NCBI RefSeq assembly: GCF_010747415.1
Contig: NZ_JAAGNZ010000002.1
Location: forward strand, 1 to 64,000
From: Spirosoma agri
GTDB taxonomy: Bacteria > Bacteroidota > Bacteroidia > Cytophagales > Spirosomataceae
Direction: 5' to 3'
DNA: 64,000 nt
A program made the translations under genes and the position numbers. The notes below the pieces were generated by a model. That model worked only from the letters and a program-made list of their open reading frames with translations. It did no database searches and had not been told where the DNA came from. Below, one piece after another: positions 35,610-44,312 of the stretch. Position 1 is the first letter of the stretch; every line of letters starts with the position of its first letter.

Positions 35610-37112
35610 TTAATAGTTTATTTTCTGGTTCGTTTCAAAATCGTACAAAGTCAGTAGCCGAATCGTATAAAAGGCCTGCCAGTAATCGCGCAGGGCCAGG
35701 ATCGCGTCGCGACGGGCGCGGTCTTTGTCTTGGGTTGCAATACCGAGGTCAGTAACACTCAGGTCGCTGAGCTTAAAGCGATCCTGCGCAATCTGATAGC
35801 GATTTTGGGCAATCTGGTCCGCTTCGGCGGTCAGTTTAACCTGCTGGCGAAGCATGTCCAGTAATGTTACCTGGGTATAAATCTGCTGCTCAAACGTCCG
35901 CTTCGCTTGTTCTACCGTTTGCACCGTCAGTTGCTGGTTAGCACGAGCCGTTTCCGTACGGGCCTGCGCACGACCCCAGGTCATAATCGGCAGCACGAAC
36001 TGAATTTCTACAAATTCTCGATCCTGTGGGCGGTTGTATACGTCGCTCGGTCGATTGCCCCGATTCGATAAGCCAAAAGCTGCGTTGAGGGATGCGTTCA
36101 GCCCATTCTCTTTGCGGGCCTTATCAACGTCGCGGTCGGCTTCCAGTAATTTCCGGCTGAAACCAATGGCGTCGGATCGGTTGGCAAACGCTTCGGCCAA
36201 TGCCTGACTAATGTCTATCGAAAACGCGCTGAGTTGCGTAGGCACGACTAAATCGAATTGCTGCTGTTGACCCTGCCCGTTCGTGCGGGCATTCAGGTAG
36301 GACCGAAGTTTAAGGGAGGCTACCTCGGCGGTTTGACGGGCGGAGGCCAGATCCTTCTGGGCGTTCAAAACGCTCAGTTGCAACTGCAACAGGTCGTTCT
36401 GCGAGATTTTTCCTAGTTCCAGTTTATGCCCCGCTATTTTAAAAAGTGTATCGTTGTTGGCGCGGTTCGTTTCGGCGATTTGTAAATTCACCTGCGCGAC
36501 CAGCAAATCGAAATACAGACCTGTCGCATCCAAAGCAACCTGTTCGAGCGCTTCGATGTACTGCTGATTACTCTCGGCGTAACGCAATGGCTCGGTTCGG
36601 CGATCCCATTTCATCTGATTAAACCGGAATAGAGGCTGCGTCAATCCGAAGGCGAAGGGAATGCCATTGTATAGTGTGCTATTATTCAGGAAGTTATCGA
36701 ATCGTTGTAGTTGATGCTGGACATAAATAGAACCACCGGTCAACGCAATGTTCTGACTCAGGGATAGGTTCAGAATCGAGTTGTTGTTCGATACGGGTTG
36801 AAAGGCAATCGTGCCATCGGGCTGCGTTACCTGAACGAATGAACGGGTAAAGCTGGGCAAGGAGCCATCGAGACTGAGTTGCGGTTTAAAGTCGGCCAGA
36901 AACGTCCGGTATTTCCAGTAATTGGTTTTCTTCAGCGTAGCCGCCTGTTTCCCCGCAATCGACTGCTCACGAGCCACTTGTATCACGTCGCTAAGGGTGA
37001 GTTTTTGGGTTTGAGCCACGGTTACATGCGTTATTGCCAGGCAAAATAAACCTATACTCCAGCGGATCATCGGACGAAGTAACGCACCCGATTTTATGAA
37101 AAACTTGCTCAT
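35610..37112 (-). CDS. TolC-family outer-membrane efflux protein
   Basis: A 500-residue protein with an N-terminal signal (hydrophobic stretch about 17-33, cleavage after VAQ), followed by two outer-membrane-efflux repeats with long amphipathic helices (LQLSVLNAQKDLASARQTAE; RFKLSDLSVTDLGIATQDKD). It forms the trimeric outer-membrane channel for the HlyD and ABC genes of this block. It lies two bases after the HlyD stop. Confidence 0.9.
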   Translation of the reverse strand: MSKFFIKSGALLRPMIRWSIGLFCLAITHVTVAQTQKLTLSDVIQVAREQSIAGKQAATLKKTNYWKYRTFLADFKPQLSLDGSLPSFTRSFVQVTQPDGTIAFQPVSNNNSILNLSLSQNIALTGGSIYVQHQLQRFDNFLNNSTLYNGIPFAFGLTQPLFRFNQMKWDRRTEPLRYAESNQQYIEALEQVALDATGLYFDLLVAQVNLQIAETNRANNDTLFKIAGHKLELGKISQNDLLQLQLSVLNAQKDLASARQTAEVASLKLRSYLNARTNGQGQQQQFDLVVPTQLSAFSIDISQALAEAFANRSDAIGFSRKLLEADRDVDKARKENGLNASLNAAFGLSNRGNRPSDVYNRPQDREFVEIQFVLPIMTWGRAQARTETARANQQLTVQTVEQAKRTFEQQIYTQVTLLDMLRQQVKLTAEADQIAQNRYQIAQDRFKLSDLSVTDLGIATQDKDRARRDAILALRDYWQAFYTIRLLTLYDFETNQKINY

Positions 37113-37114
37113 AA

Positions 37115-38374
37115 TCAGGGCTTGGTAGGCGTAATGGTTAACTGTTCGAGGTGTTCATACGTGCTTAGGTCGGTCAGGATAACGCGCTCGCCCGGCTGCA
37201 ACCCGCTCTTGATCTCAACCCAATCGAAATTAGACAAACCTACCTGTACCTCGCGTCGGGTGGCTAGCGTCGGGCTGGTCATAACGTAAACAAATTGCTT
37301 ACGTTTACCCTTGAAAGCAGGGCCATTCGCGACCCGAACCGCCTGCGCAACCCGGTTTGTGACGATGAATACTTCCACTTTCTGGTTAGGCCGAAGCGAA
37401 GGGTGATGGTTATCGTCCAGATCCACTGCGAACTGCACGACGCCATTTTGCACCGCTGGTTTTATCTGGGTAATTTGACCACGTAATGAGGTTTCATTTA
37501 CCTTTACAATGACCGGAAGTCCCACTTTTACTTGCTCGGCATAGACATCAGCGCACGACCCTTCAATCCGAAAACTACCCAGATCGGCCAGACGGGCCAG
37601 CATTTCCCCTTCGTTCACCGCTGAGCCGATGTGCTCGTTTACCCACGTCAGTACGCCCGCCCGGTCGGTCAGGATGTCGGCCTGCCTGAGTCGGTGGGAC
37701 AACACCTTGAGATTGGTCGCTTCGATCTGAGCCTGGAGTTCCGATTCCTTTAGGCTGGCGCTCATCGACTGCCGGTTGTAGGTCAGATCGTTTTCCAGTT
37801 GTTTTTTCTCCAGTTGGGCGATTTCCAGCAGGTTCTCCGCGCGGGTAACATCATCGGGTGTTTGGCCTCCCACTTTCAGCAGTCGTTTGGCATCATTAAG
37901 TTCGGCTTTGAGTTTGTTGATCGTCAGCGATTTAATCTGATCGTTTACGTCCGCATCGTACAGGTTTTTGTTCAGTTTCAACCGAAGCTGATCAATGCCA
38001 TTTTGTTTGAGCGCGAGTTGATCGGCAATTTTATCGTATTCGATCTGCGTCAGTGACTTATCGAGTTCGAGAATGGGCTGGCCGGGTCGAACGCGGGTGC
38101 CTGGTGTGAGCAGTACCCGGCGAATACTGGCCCGGATCGGACTGGTAATGATCTGCTCGTAAGCCGGAATAACTTCACCCGTAGCATTCAGCGTATTTTC
38201 TACGTAACCGGTCTGCGCTACTGACGATCGGATCGTACTGGCTTCGACCGACGTTTTCAGCACATTCTTAAACCAGAAGGTACCCGCGGCCAGACTGACA
38301 AGAACGGCAACACCAAGTAGCCAGCTTTTTCGTCGGGTTCGGGCAACAAGTTCGGGAGCTAATTCGCGATCCAT
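37115..38374 (-). CDS. HlyD-family periplasmic adaptor
   Basis: A 419-residue membrane fusion protein: one membrane helix (about 18-36), biotinyl-lipoyl-like half-motifs (SPIRASIRRVLLTPGTRVRPGQPILELD and DRAGVLTWVNEHIGSAVNEGEML, positions about 77-105 and 237-259), a central coiled-coil hairpin (about 110-225) and beta-barrel domain. It bridges the ABC pump and TolC. First gene of the minus-strand exporter operon; a sigma-54-like promoter lies directly upstream. Confidence 0.9.
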   Translation of the reverse strand: MDRELAPELVARTRRKSWLLGVAVLVSLAAGTFWFKNVLKTSVEASTIRSSVAQTGYVENTLNATGEVIPAYEQIITSPIRASIRRVLLTPGTRVRPGQPILELDKSLTQIEYDKIADQLALKQNGIDQLRLKLNKNLYDADVNDQIKSLTINKLKAELNDAKRLLKVGGQTPDDVTRAENLLEIAQLEKKQLENDLTYNRQSMSASLKESELQAQIEATNLKVLSHRLRQADILTDRAGVLTWVNEHIGSAVNEGEMLARLADLGSFRIEGSCADVYAEQVKVGLPVIVKVNETSLRGQITQIKPAVQNGVVQFAVDLDDNHHPSLRPNQKVEVFIVTNRVAQAVRVANGPAFKGKRKQFVYVMTSPTLATRREVQVGLSNFDWVEIKSGLQPGERVILTDLSTYEHLEQLTITPTKP

Positions 38375-38401
38375 AGTAAGTTATGTATGCCCAGTAGTAG
38401 G

Positions 38402-38416
38402 TCAAACAATGTACCA
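38402..38416 (-). promoter_or_regulatory. Sigma-54-like promoter of the exporter operon
   Basis: Minus strand TGGTAC-ATTGT-TTGA: GG and G(A) stand 10 bases apart, as in the -24/-12 consensus TGGCAC-N5-TTGC, with one change in each half (the -12 C is A). The transcription start would be near 38390 and the ATG is at 38374. The substitution at -12 lowers confidence. Confidence 0.45.
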
Positions 38417-38468
38417 GAATTAGTGAGTCTGACTGTCAGCAGTTTATATAAATCGAGCGTTGTTAGGC

Positions 38469-38503
38469 TGTGCGATTTCGCACAACTGGTGCGGATTTGC
38501 ACA
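38469..38503. promoter_or_regulatory. Two tandem GTGC-N6-GCAC palindromes (putative enhancer sites)
   Basis: TGTGCGATTTCGCACA (38469-38484) and GGTGCGGATTTGCACA (38488-38503) share GTGC-N6-GCACA and lie 19 bases apart, about two helical turns. They are roughly 80-110 bases upstream of the predicted sigma-54 start, the usual place for binding of an NtrC-type activator dimer pair. The likely binder is the regulator encoded at 30768-32138. Confidence 0.6.
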
Positions 38504-38675
38504 AAATGTATGGCTTCCTCCGTTGCTACAAGTACGACTAGTCAGTAAGCAGAGCGTGTCTTCAGTAAGTCAAGTACATAATGATAGACTTACTGGGAAT
38601 GTATTCTGTGTTTCGAACGTTAAAATTGAACGATAACCGGGTAAAATAGTACTGTAGGCTTGCCGGGGTATTCTA

Positions 38676-38683
38676 TAACTTTG
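38676..38683 (+). promoter_or_regulatory. -7 box upstream of the PSD1-type gene
   Basis: TAACTTTG matches TAnnTTTG exactly; the upstream element is weak (TG at 38653-38654, 21 bases before). It gives a 5' UTR of about 30 bases. Confidence 0.5.
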
Positions 38684-38720
38684 TAAAATTGTATAAACTA
38701 GATTCAACTCGTTCGTTTGT

Positions 38721-41700
38721 ATGACTTTCTGGTCTGACATACGGTTCCGATACATTCTGCTCAGTTCAACGGTTGGTCTGTTCAGCGCGTCTGTATGGCT
38801 TACGGCTTGTCAAAAATCGGTCGAGAAGCCCGCTGAGATCATCGCTGCCGAAGCGCATCTGCCCGAAAAAGTTGATTACAACCTGCACGTTAAGCCAATT
38901 TTATCGGATCGCTGTTTCGCCTGTCACGGTCCTGACCAGGCCAAGCAACAGGCTGGTTTACGATTAGATACGCCCGAAGGTGCCTACGAAGCACTAGCCA
39001 AAAGTGGTCATGTAGCCATTGTACCGGGCAATCCGGCAAAGAGCGAACTGGTTAGCCGGATCATCAGCACCGATCCCGATGAGGTGATGCCTACACCGAA
39101 GTCGAACCTGACACTGACCGCCGAGGAAAAAGCGTTGCTCATCCGGTGGGTTGAACAGGGAGCCGAATACAAACAACACTGGTCGCTCATTGCGCCAACA
39201 ATGCCCGAGGTGCCTAAGGCTACCGATGAAAAATGGGTCAAAAACGATATCGACCGGTTCGTTCAGGCCAAAACAACGTTGCAACACGCTCCCGAAGCTG
39301 AGAAAACAACGCTGCTTCGTCGCGTTAGTCTGGACTTGACGGGACTGCCGCCAACGTCCGCCGAGGTTGATGCCTTTCTGGCTGACAAATCGCCCGATGC
39401 CTACGAAAAAGTCGTGAATCGGTTGCTGAGCAGCCCGCATTATGGCGAACGGCAGGCGGCCGAATGGCTCGATGTGGCTCGTTATGCCGATACGCATGGG
39501 TATCAGGATGACGGCCTGCGAACAGTGTGGCCTTATCGCGACTGGGTGATTCGGGCCTACAACCGTAACCTGTCCTTCGACCGGTTCGTTACCTGGCAGT
39601 TAGCGGGGGATTTATTGCCAAATCCGAACCGGGACCAGCTTATTGCCACGGCCTTCAATCGTAACCACCAGCAAAGCCAGGAGGGCGGTATCGTTGACGA
39701 GGAGTATCGGGTCGAGTACGTAGCTGACCGGGCCAACACCTTTGGGAAGGCAATGCTGGGGCTCACGGTCGAGTGTGCCCGCTGTCACGATCACAAATAC
39801 GACCCTATCAGTCAGAAAGATTATTACTCGCTGTTTGCCTTCTTCAACAGCAATAATGAACGCGGACAGATCCCGTACAATGGTGAAGCTGCACCGACCA
39901 TCACGCTCACGAAGCCGGAAGCGGACGCCAAGCTGAAATTTATTCGCGAAAAACTCACTCCACTGACGCAGAAGCTGAATCCGAACCGGCCTGATTACCA
40001 GCAACGATTTGGGCAATGGATGGCAAGCGCACAGTACCGCCCGATCTCGTCGACGGATTCTGGACTTATTGCGCATTACACCTTCGACGAAGCCGACCGG
40101 ACCAATATCAGCGCCTTCGTGAAAGCCGCGAGCGAGAAGAAGAAACTGGAAGACGAAAAGCGTAAAAAGGAGGAAGAAGCCAACGCAAAAAGTAAAAAGC
40201 CTGACGAGAAAAAGCCCGAAAAGAAGGAGGTTGCCAAGCGAAAAACGAAGGAAGAACTCTGGAAAGATCCGCGTAATGCGTTTACCAACACCGTGAACGA
40301 TACGCTCCCGGCCCGGCTCGGTGGTGATTCCGATAAAGTACCCTACGCCGTACCCGGTCGTTTCGGAAAGGCACGGTTCCTGCCCGGTGACAGCTTTATC
40401 GAGTTACCGTGGGGATTTGGCGCGTTCGAGCAGAATCAGCCCTTTTCGGTGAGTAGCTGGTTCAATCTGGCAAAGCCTAACATGGGACTTACGCTCATGG
40501 GTCGTACTACCGGCCCCATGGATGGACAGCGTGGTTACCAGCTTGATCTGCTGGCCGACGGACGGTTAAAACTTACCTTCAATCACGTGTGGCCTGCCAA
40601 TGCTATCGACGTTGAAACAGTGGATAAAGTGCCTGTTCATCAATGGTTTCAGGTAGCGTTTACGTACAACGGTATGGGTAAAGCGAACGATCTGACGCTC
40701 TACCTGAACGGAAAACCGATGCGAACCAAAGTAGTGGCCGATAACCTCATTCATAGTATGGTGTATGGGAAAGATCGGACCCACTGGGCACAGCACACGT
40801 TCTATGTGGGCCGGATGCACGATAATTTTTATAAAGATTTTGCGGTCGATGAATTACGCATTTATGACCGTTGCCTGACACCACTGGAACTGCCTAAACT
40901 GGCTGGTCAGACCGATGCATTGATGGCTGCCCTGCGTACACCGATTGCGAACCGCACCCCGGCGCAACGGACGGGTTTATACACCTATTACGTGACAACG
41001 CAGGACCCCGTTTATCGTGCTGAATATGCTAAGGCGATGGCGTTGCGGGGTGAACAGCTCATGCTCTACACGAATTCGGATCAGGTGATGGTGATGCAGG
41101 AGCGGTCTGTGCCACGGGAAACGCACTTGCTGAAACGAGGAGCTTACGACGCACCCGCCGATGTGGTAAAACCCGCCGTGTTGCATAGCCTGACACCCAT
41201 TCCTGACGAGTGGCCCAAAAACCGCCTTGGTCTGGCAAAATGGCTGTTGTTGCCCGAAAATCCATTGTTCAGTCGGGTGATGGTCAATCGGATGTGGCAG
41301 CAGTATTTCGGGCAGGGACTGGCAAAAAACAGCGATGATTTCGGGAATCAGGGCGCGCTGCCAACCCATCCGGAATTGCTGGATTATCTGGCCGTACGAT
41401 TCCGCGAATCGGGCTGGAACGTGAAAGCGATGCACAAACTGATTGTGATGTCGGCGACCTACCGCCAGTCATCGACCGTTTCGGAGAAAGCGCGCGAAGC
41501 TGATCCTGATAACAGTCTCCTGACTAGAGGGCCAAGTTATCGACTATCGGCCGAACAGGTTCGAGATAATGCACTGGCTGCCAGTGGACTCCTGAACCAG
41601 CGAATTGGTGGGCCGAGTGTGCGTCCTTACCAGCCGTCCGGTATTTGGGAAGCGCTCGCTACGCGTAATGCCGTAAAATATGAGCAAAATCATGGCGATA

Positions 41701-42185
41701 GCCTGTACCGGCGTTCGATGTATACCATCTGGAAACGGAGTTCGCCCCCACCCATGATGCTCAATTTCGATGCTGCCGAGCGACACACTTGTATCGTGAA
41801 GCGGCAGAAGACCAGTACACCCTTACAGGCACTCGTCACGCTCAACGACCCGCAGTTTGTGGAAGCGGCCAGGGTGCTGGCGCAACGCGTCGTAACCAGA
41901 ATGGCCCCATCTGAAAAGGTGACGCCAACGGCTTCGGATGCTGTTGTGCAGGCGATGTTCAAAGCCGCAATTAGCCGACCAGCCCGGCCCGAAGAGGTCA
42001 AGCTGATGAAGCAATTCTACGCCGAGGAACTTACCGATTTTAAGAAGAATCCGAAACGAGCTGCCGAGTTACTGGCCGTTGGCGAATACCCCGTTGAAAA
42101 AACGCTGAACGCAGCTGAGTTGGCGGCCTGGACAGTGGTGACGAGTACACTGCTGAATTTTGATGAAGCGATTATAAAACGATAG
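38721..42185 (+). CDS. Large cytochrome-type lipoprotein: PSC1, DUF1549, LamG, DUF1553
   Basis: 1154 residues. The N-terminus has a signal with lipobox LTAC (Cys30). A planctomycete cytochrome C domain follows with CFACH at 65-69, then DUF1549 (about 155-375) with a second CARCH motif at about 352-356, a LamG/concanavalin-like domain (about 440-735) interrupted near 468-513 by a Lys/Glu-rich low-complexity stretch, and DUF1553 (about 840-1130). This architecture is typical of proteins from Planctomycetes and Bacteroidota, possibly tied to polysaccharide or redox metabolism at the cell surface; function unknown. It is followed by its usual DUF1501 partner. Confidence 0.88.
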   Translation: MTFWSDIRFRYILLSSTVGLFSASVWLTACQKSVEKPAEIIAAEAHLPEKVDYNLHVKPILSDRCFACHGPDQAKQQAGLRLDTPEGAYEALAKSGHVAIVPGNPAKSELVSRIISTDPDEVMPTPKSNLTLTAEEKALLIRWVEQGAEYKQHWSLIAPTMPEVPKATDEKWVKNDIDRFVQAKTTLQHAPEAEKTTLLRRVSLDLTGLPPTSAEVDAFLADKSPDAYEKVVNRLLSSPHYGERQAAEWLDVARYADTHGYQDDGLRTVWPYRDWVIRAYNRNLSFDRFVTWQLAGDLLPNPNRDQLIATAFNRNHQQSQEGGIVDEEYRVEYVADRANTFGKAMLGLTVECARCHDHKYDPISQKDYYSLFAFFNSNNERGQIPYNGEAAPTITLTKPEADAKLKFIREKLTPLTQKLNPNRPDYQQRFGQWMASAQYRPISSTDSGLIAHYTFDEADRTNISAFVKAASEKKKLEDEKRKKEEEANAKSKKPDEKKPEKKEVAKRKTKEELWKDPRNAFTNTVNDTLPARLGGDSDKVPYAVPGRFGKARFLPGDSFIELPWGFGAFEQNQPFSVSSWFNLAKPNMGLTLMGRTTGPMDGQRGYQLDLLADGRLKLTFNHVWPANAIDVETVDKVPVHQWFQVAFTYNGMGKANDLTLYLNGKPMRTKVVADNLIHSMVYGKDRTHWAQHTFYVGRMHDNFYKDFAVDELRIYDRCLTPLELPKLAGQTDALMAALRTPIANRTPAQRTGLYTYYVTTQDPVYRAEYAKAMALRGEQLMLYTNSDQVMVMQERSVPRETHLLKRGAYDAPADVVKPAVLHSLTPIPDEWPKNRLGLAKWLLLPENPLFSRVMVNRMWQQYFGQGLAKNSDDFGNQGALPTHPELLDYLAVRFRESGWNVKAMHKLIVMSATYRQSSTVSEKAREADPDNSLLTRGPSYRLSAEQVRDNALAASGLLNQRIGGPSVRPYQPSGIWEALATRNAVKYEQNHGDSLYRRSMYTIWKRSSPPPMMLNFDAAERHTCIVKRQKTSTPLQALVTLNDPQFVEAARVLAQRVVTRMAPSEKVTPTASDAVVQAMFKAAISRPARPEEVKLMKQFYAEELTDFKKNPKRAAELLAVGEYPVEKTLNAAELAAWTVVTSTLLNFDEAIIKR

Positions 42186-42221
42186 TCATCCGTGCCCGGC
42201 ACGAATTGCTGACTTCTTAGT

Positions 42222-43712
42222 ATGGATATTCAGGACGAATTACACGATCAACAGAGTCGCCGTACATTTCTTGGTCGGGCCAGCGCCGGACTGGGGACTA
42301 TTGCCCTGGCGTCACTGTTAAATCCGACAAATTTATTCGGTGGGCCGGGTGCGTCCACACCGGGCAACTCCATGCCGGGCGCGTCCACACCGGGCGAAAA
42401 TCCGGCGGTGGGGAAACCACATTTTCCGCCGAAGGTGAAGCGGGTCATCTACCTGTTTCAGAGTGGAGCGCCCTCGCAACTGGAATTGTTCGATTACAAG
42501 CCCAAGCTCGAAGCCATGTGGGGCCAGGATTTACCCGAATCCGTACGGAATGGCCAACGGCTGACGGGAATGAGCGCGGGTCAAAGTCATTTTCCACTAG
42601 CGGCATCGAAATACAAATTTGCCCAACATGGTCCCGGCCAAATGTGGATTAGTGAATTGCTACCGCACACGGCTCGTGTCGCGGGCGATCTGACGTTTGT
42701 TCGCTCGCTCCATACCGAAGCCATCAACCATGATCCTGCCGTTACGTTTTTTCAAACGGGGAGTCAGCAGGCTGGACGCCCGAGTTTTGGGTCATGGATC
42801 AGCTACGGTCTGGGGTCCGACAATCAGAATTTACCGGCGTTTGTCGTACTGTTGTCCAAAGGGCGCAGTGGTGATCAGCCGCTTTACGCCAAGCTCTGGA
42901 GTAACGGGTTTCTACCGTCCGTGCATCAGGGCGTCGTGTTTCGGTCGGGTCCGGACCCGGTCTATTACCTCAATAATCCGCCCGGTATCGACAAAACCAG
43001 CCGTCGCCGAATGCTCGATTATCTGACCAAATTGCATCAGGAGCAGAATAAACACGTACTAGATCCTGAAATCAATAGCCGGATGGCGCAGTACGAGATG
43101 GCCTATCGGATGCAGACATCGGTGCCCGAAACGCTGGATATATCGAAAGAGCCGGACTATATTTTCGATATGTACGGTCCCGAAAGCCGTAAGCCCGGCA
43201 CGTTTGCGGCCAACTGCCTGCTGGCGCGCAAGCTGATCGAAAAAGACGTGAAGTTTGTTCAGTTGTACCACCAGGGCTGGGATCAGCATGGCAACCTACC
43301 GAATGATATTAAGATTCAGGCAAAGAGCGTCGATCAGCCATCGGCTGCGTTGATCATGGATTTGAAGCAACGCGGTTTGCTGGACGATACGCTCGTGATC
43401 TGGGGAGGTGAATTCGGTCGGGGCGCTTATTCGCAGGGAAAGCTGACGCGGGATAATTACGGGCGCGATCACCACCCGCGTGCTTTTTCGGTCTGGATGG
43501 CTGGGGCCGGTGTGAAAAAAGGATTGGTCTATGGTGAAACGGACGAATTTGGATACAACGTCATTAAAGATCCGGTTCACGTACACGATTTTCAGGCGAC
43601 GGTCCTTCACCTACTCGGCGTTGACCACGAGAAGCTTACCTTCAAAAGCCAAGGACGACGTTACCGTCTGACCGATGTGCACGGAAAAGTTGTAAAACCG
43701 TTGCTAGCCTAA
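42222..43712 (+). CDS. DUF1501 protein, Tat-exported
   Basis: A 496-residue sulfatase-like protein of the DUF1501 family. The Tat signal is QQSRRTFLGRASAGLGTIAL (about residues 10-29). A Gly/Pro/Ser linker with a repeated GASTPG unit follows (about 43-62). The core has family motifs (YLFQSGAPSQLELFDYKP, GGEFGRGAYSQGKLTRDNYG with DHHPRAFSVWMAG, positions about 394-430). It is 36 bases after the DUF1553 gene; the pair is a recurrent unit and probably works in the periplasm. Confidence 0.9.
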   Translation: MDIQDELHDQQSRRTFLGRASAGLGTIALASLLNPTNLFGGPGASTPGNSMPGASTPGENPAVGKPHFPPKVKRVIYLFQSGAPSQLELFDYKPKLEAMWGQDLPESVRNGQRLTGMSAGQSHFPLAASKYKFAQHGPGQMWISELLPHTARVAGDLTFVRSLHTEAINHDPAVTFFQTGSQQAGRPSFGSWISYGLGSDNQNLPAFVVLLSKGRSGDQPLYAKLWSNGFLPSVHQGVVFRSGPDPVYYLNNPPGIDKTSRRRMLDYLTKLHQEQNKHVLDPEINSRMAQYEMAYRMQTSVPETLDISKEPDYIFDMYGPESRKPGTFAANCLLARKLIEKDVKFVQLYHQGWDQHGNLPNDIKIQAKSVDQPSAALIMDLKQRGLLDDTLVIWGGEFGRGAYSQGKLTRDNYGRDHHPRAFSVWMAGAGVKKGLVYGETDEFGYNVIKDPVHVHDFQATVLHLLGVDHEKLTFKSQGRRYRLTDVHGKVVKPLLA

Positions 43713-43731
43713 TCTAGTCGTATTTTCGGAG

Positions 43732-43800
43732 GTTCTGCCGAACAGCATTCGATACGCCGTATCTTGGAGATACGGCGTATCGAATGCTGTTCGGCAGAAC
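43732..43800. repeat. Perfect 33-bp-stem palindrome with 3-base loop
   Basis: Arms 43732-43764 and 43768-43800 are exact reverse complements, separated by TGG. It starts 20 bases after the DUF1501 stop and ends just before the -7 box of the next gene. It may terminate the DUF1501 transcript, though there is no T-run. A perfect stem of this length is unusual for an ordinary terminator. Confidence 0.8.
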
Positions 43801-43813
43801 TCTCTTGTACTAG

Positions 43814-43821
43814 TAACTTTG
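43814..43821 (+). promoter_or_regulatory. -7 box before the VOC-family gene
   Basis: TAACTTTG is an exact TAnnTTTG match; the upstream element would fall inside the palindrome arm. Transcription from here supports the ATG at 43855 rather than the upstream TTG as start codon. Confidence 0.45.
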
Positions 43822-43854
43822 GTGACTCAAACGAATAGCGGCAAACGAAAACTT

Positions 43855-44214
43855 ATGATTCAGTTTAGGCGATTAGACCACATCCTGGTGTCAATTCCGG
43901 AAGGCGAAACCGCAACGGCTCGTGAATTTTATACGCGTGTATTGGGCTTGACCGAAATTCCGGGCAACCATCCGGGTGGTGCTATCTGGTTCGAGATCGC
44001 CGATATACAGCTACACCTTCGCGAAGAAGCGGGTGAACGTCAACGCTCAAAACGTCATCCGGCGTTCGAGGTTAGTCAGCTAGAGCAAGCCAAACAAGAG
44101 CTGGAACAGCAGCATATCTCAATCGAATACTCGTCGGAGATTGACGGGCGACAGCGGTTCTTTATTCGCGATCCGTTCGGTAACCGGATCGAGTTTCTGG
44201 AATTTTTGCCGTAA
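43855..44214 (+). CDS. VOC (glyoxalase/bleomycin resistance) superfamily protein
   Basis: About 119 residues with the paired beta-alpha-beta-beta-beta modules of the vicinal oxygen chelate fold: FRRLDHILVSIPEGETATAREFY at the start, a middle WFEIADIQLHL strand, and RQRFFIRDPFGNRIEFLEF at the end. Potential metal ligands are His (in LDHILV), His (in IQLHL) and the final Glu. Substrate unknown. I choose ATG 43855-43857; a TTG at 43819 would add 12 residues and lie inside the promoter. Confidence 0.8.
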   Translation: MIQFRRLDHILVSIPEGETATAREFYTRVLGLTEIPGNHPGGAIWFEIADIQLHLREEAGERQRSKRHPAFEVSQLEQAKQELEQQHISIEYSSEIDGRQRFFIRDPFGNRIEFLEFLP

Positions 44215-44312
44215 TAAGAGGCTGCCCCTTAAACCGATTTCCTCTATATTTCACCCGAAAAAAGAAGAACCACGAGCAAATCAGTTAATCAAGGGGAGCA
44301 TCTTTCTAACTA

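Larger units (their letters stand above)
38375..38720. other. Divergent regulatory region exporter/PSD1
   Basis: 346 bases without a gene between the divergent HlyD and PSD1-type genes. It holds, from left to right, a sigma-54-like promoter for the exporter, two tandem palindromes, a stretch of about 150 bases where I see nothing, and the -7 box of the plus-strand gene. Confidence 0.6.

Noticed and set aside
42340-42410. Tandem repeat in the DUF1501 gene as a separate repeat feature
   Set aside because: The two GCGTCCACACCGGGC copies encode a short Gly/Pro/Ser linker and are too few for a repeat array.
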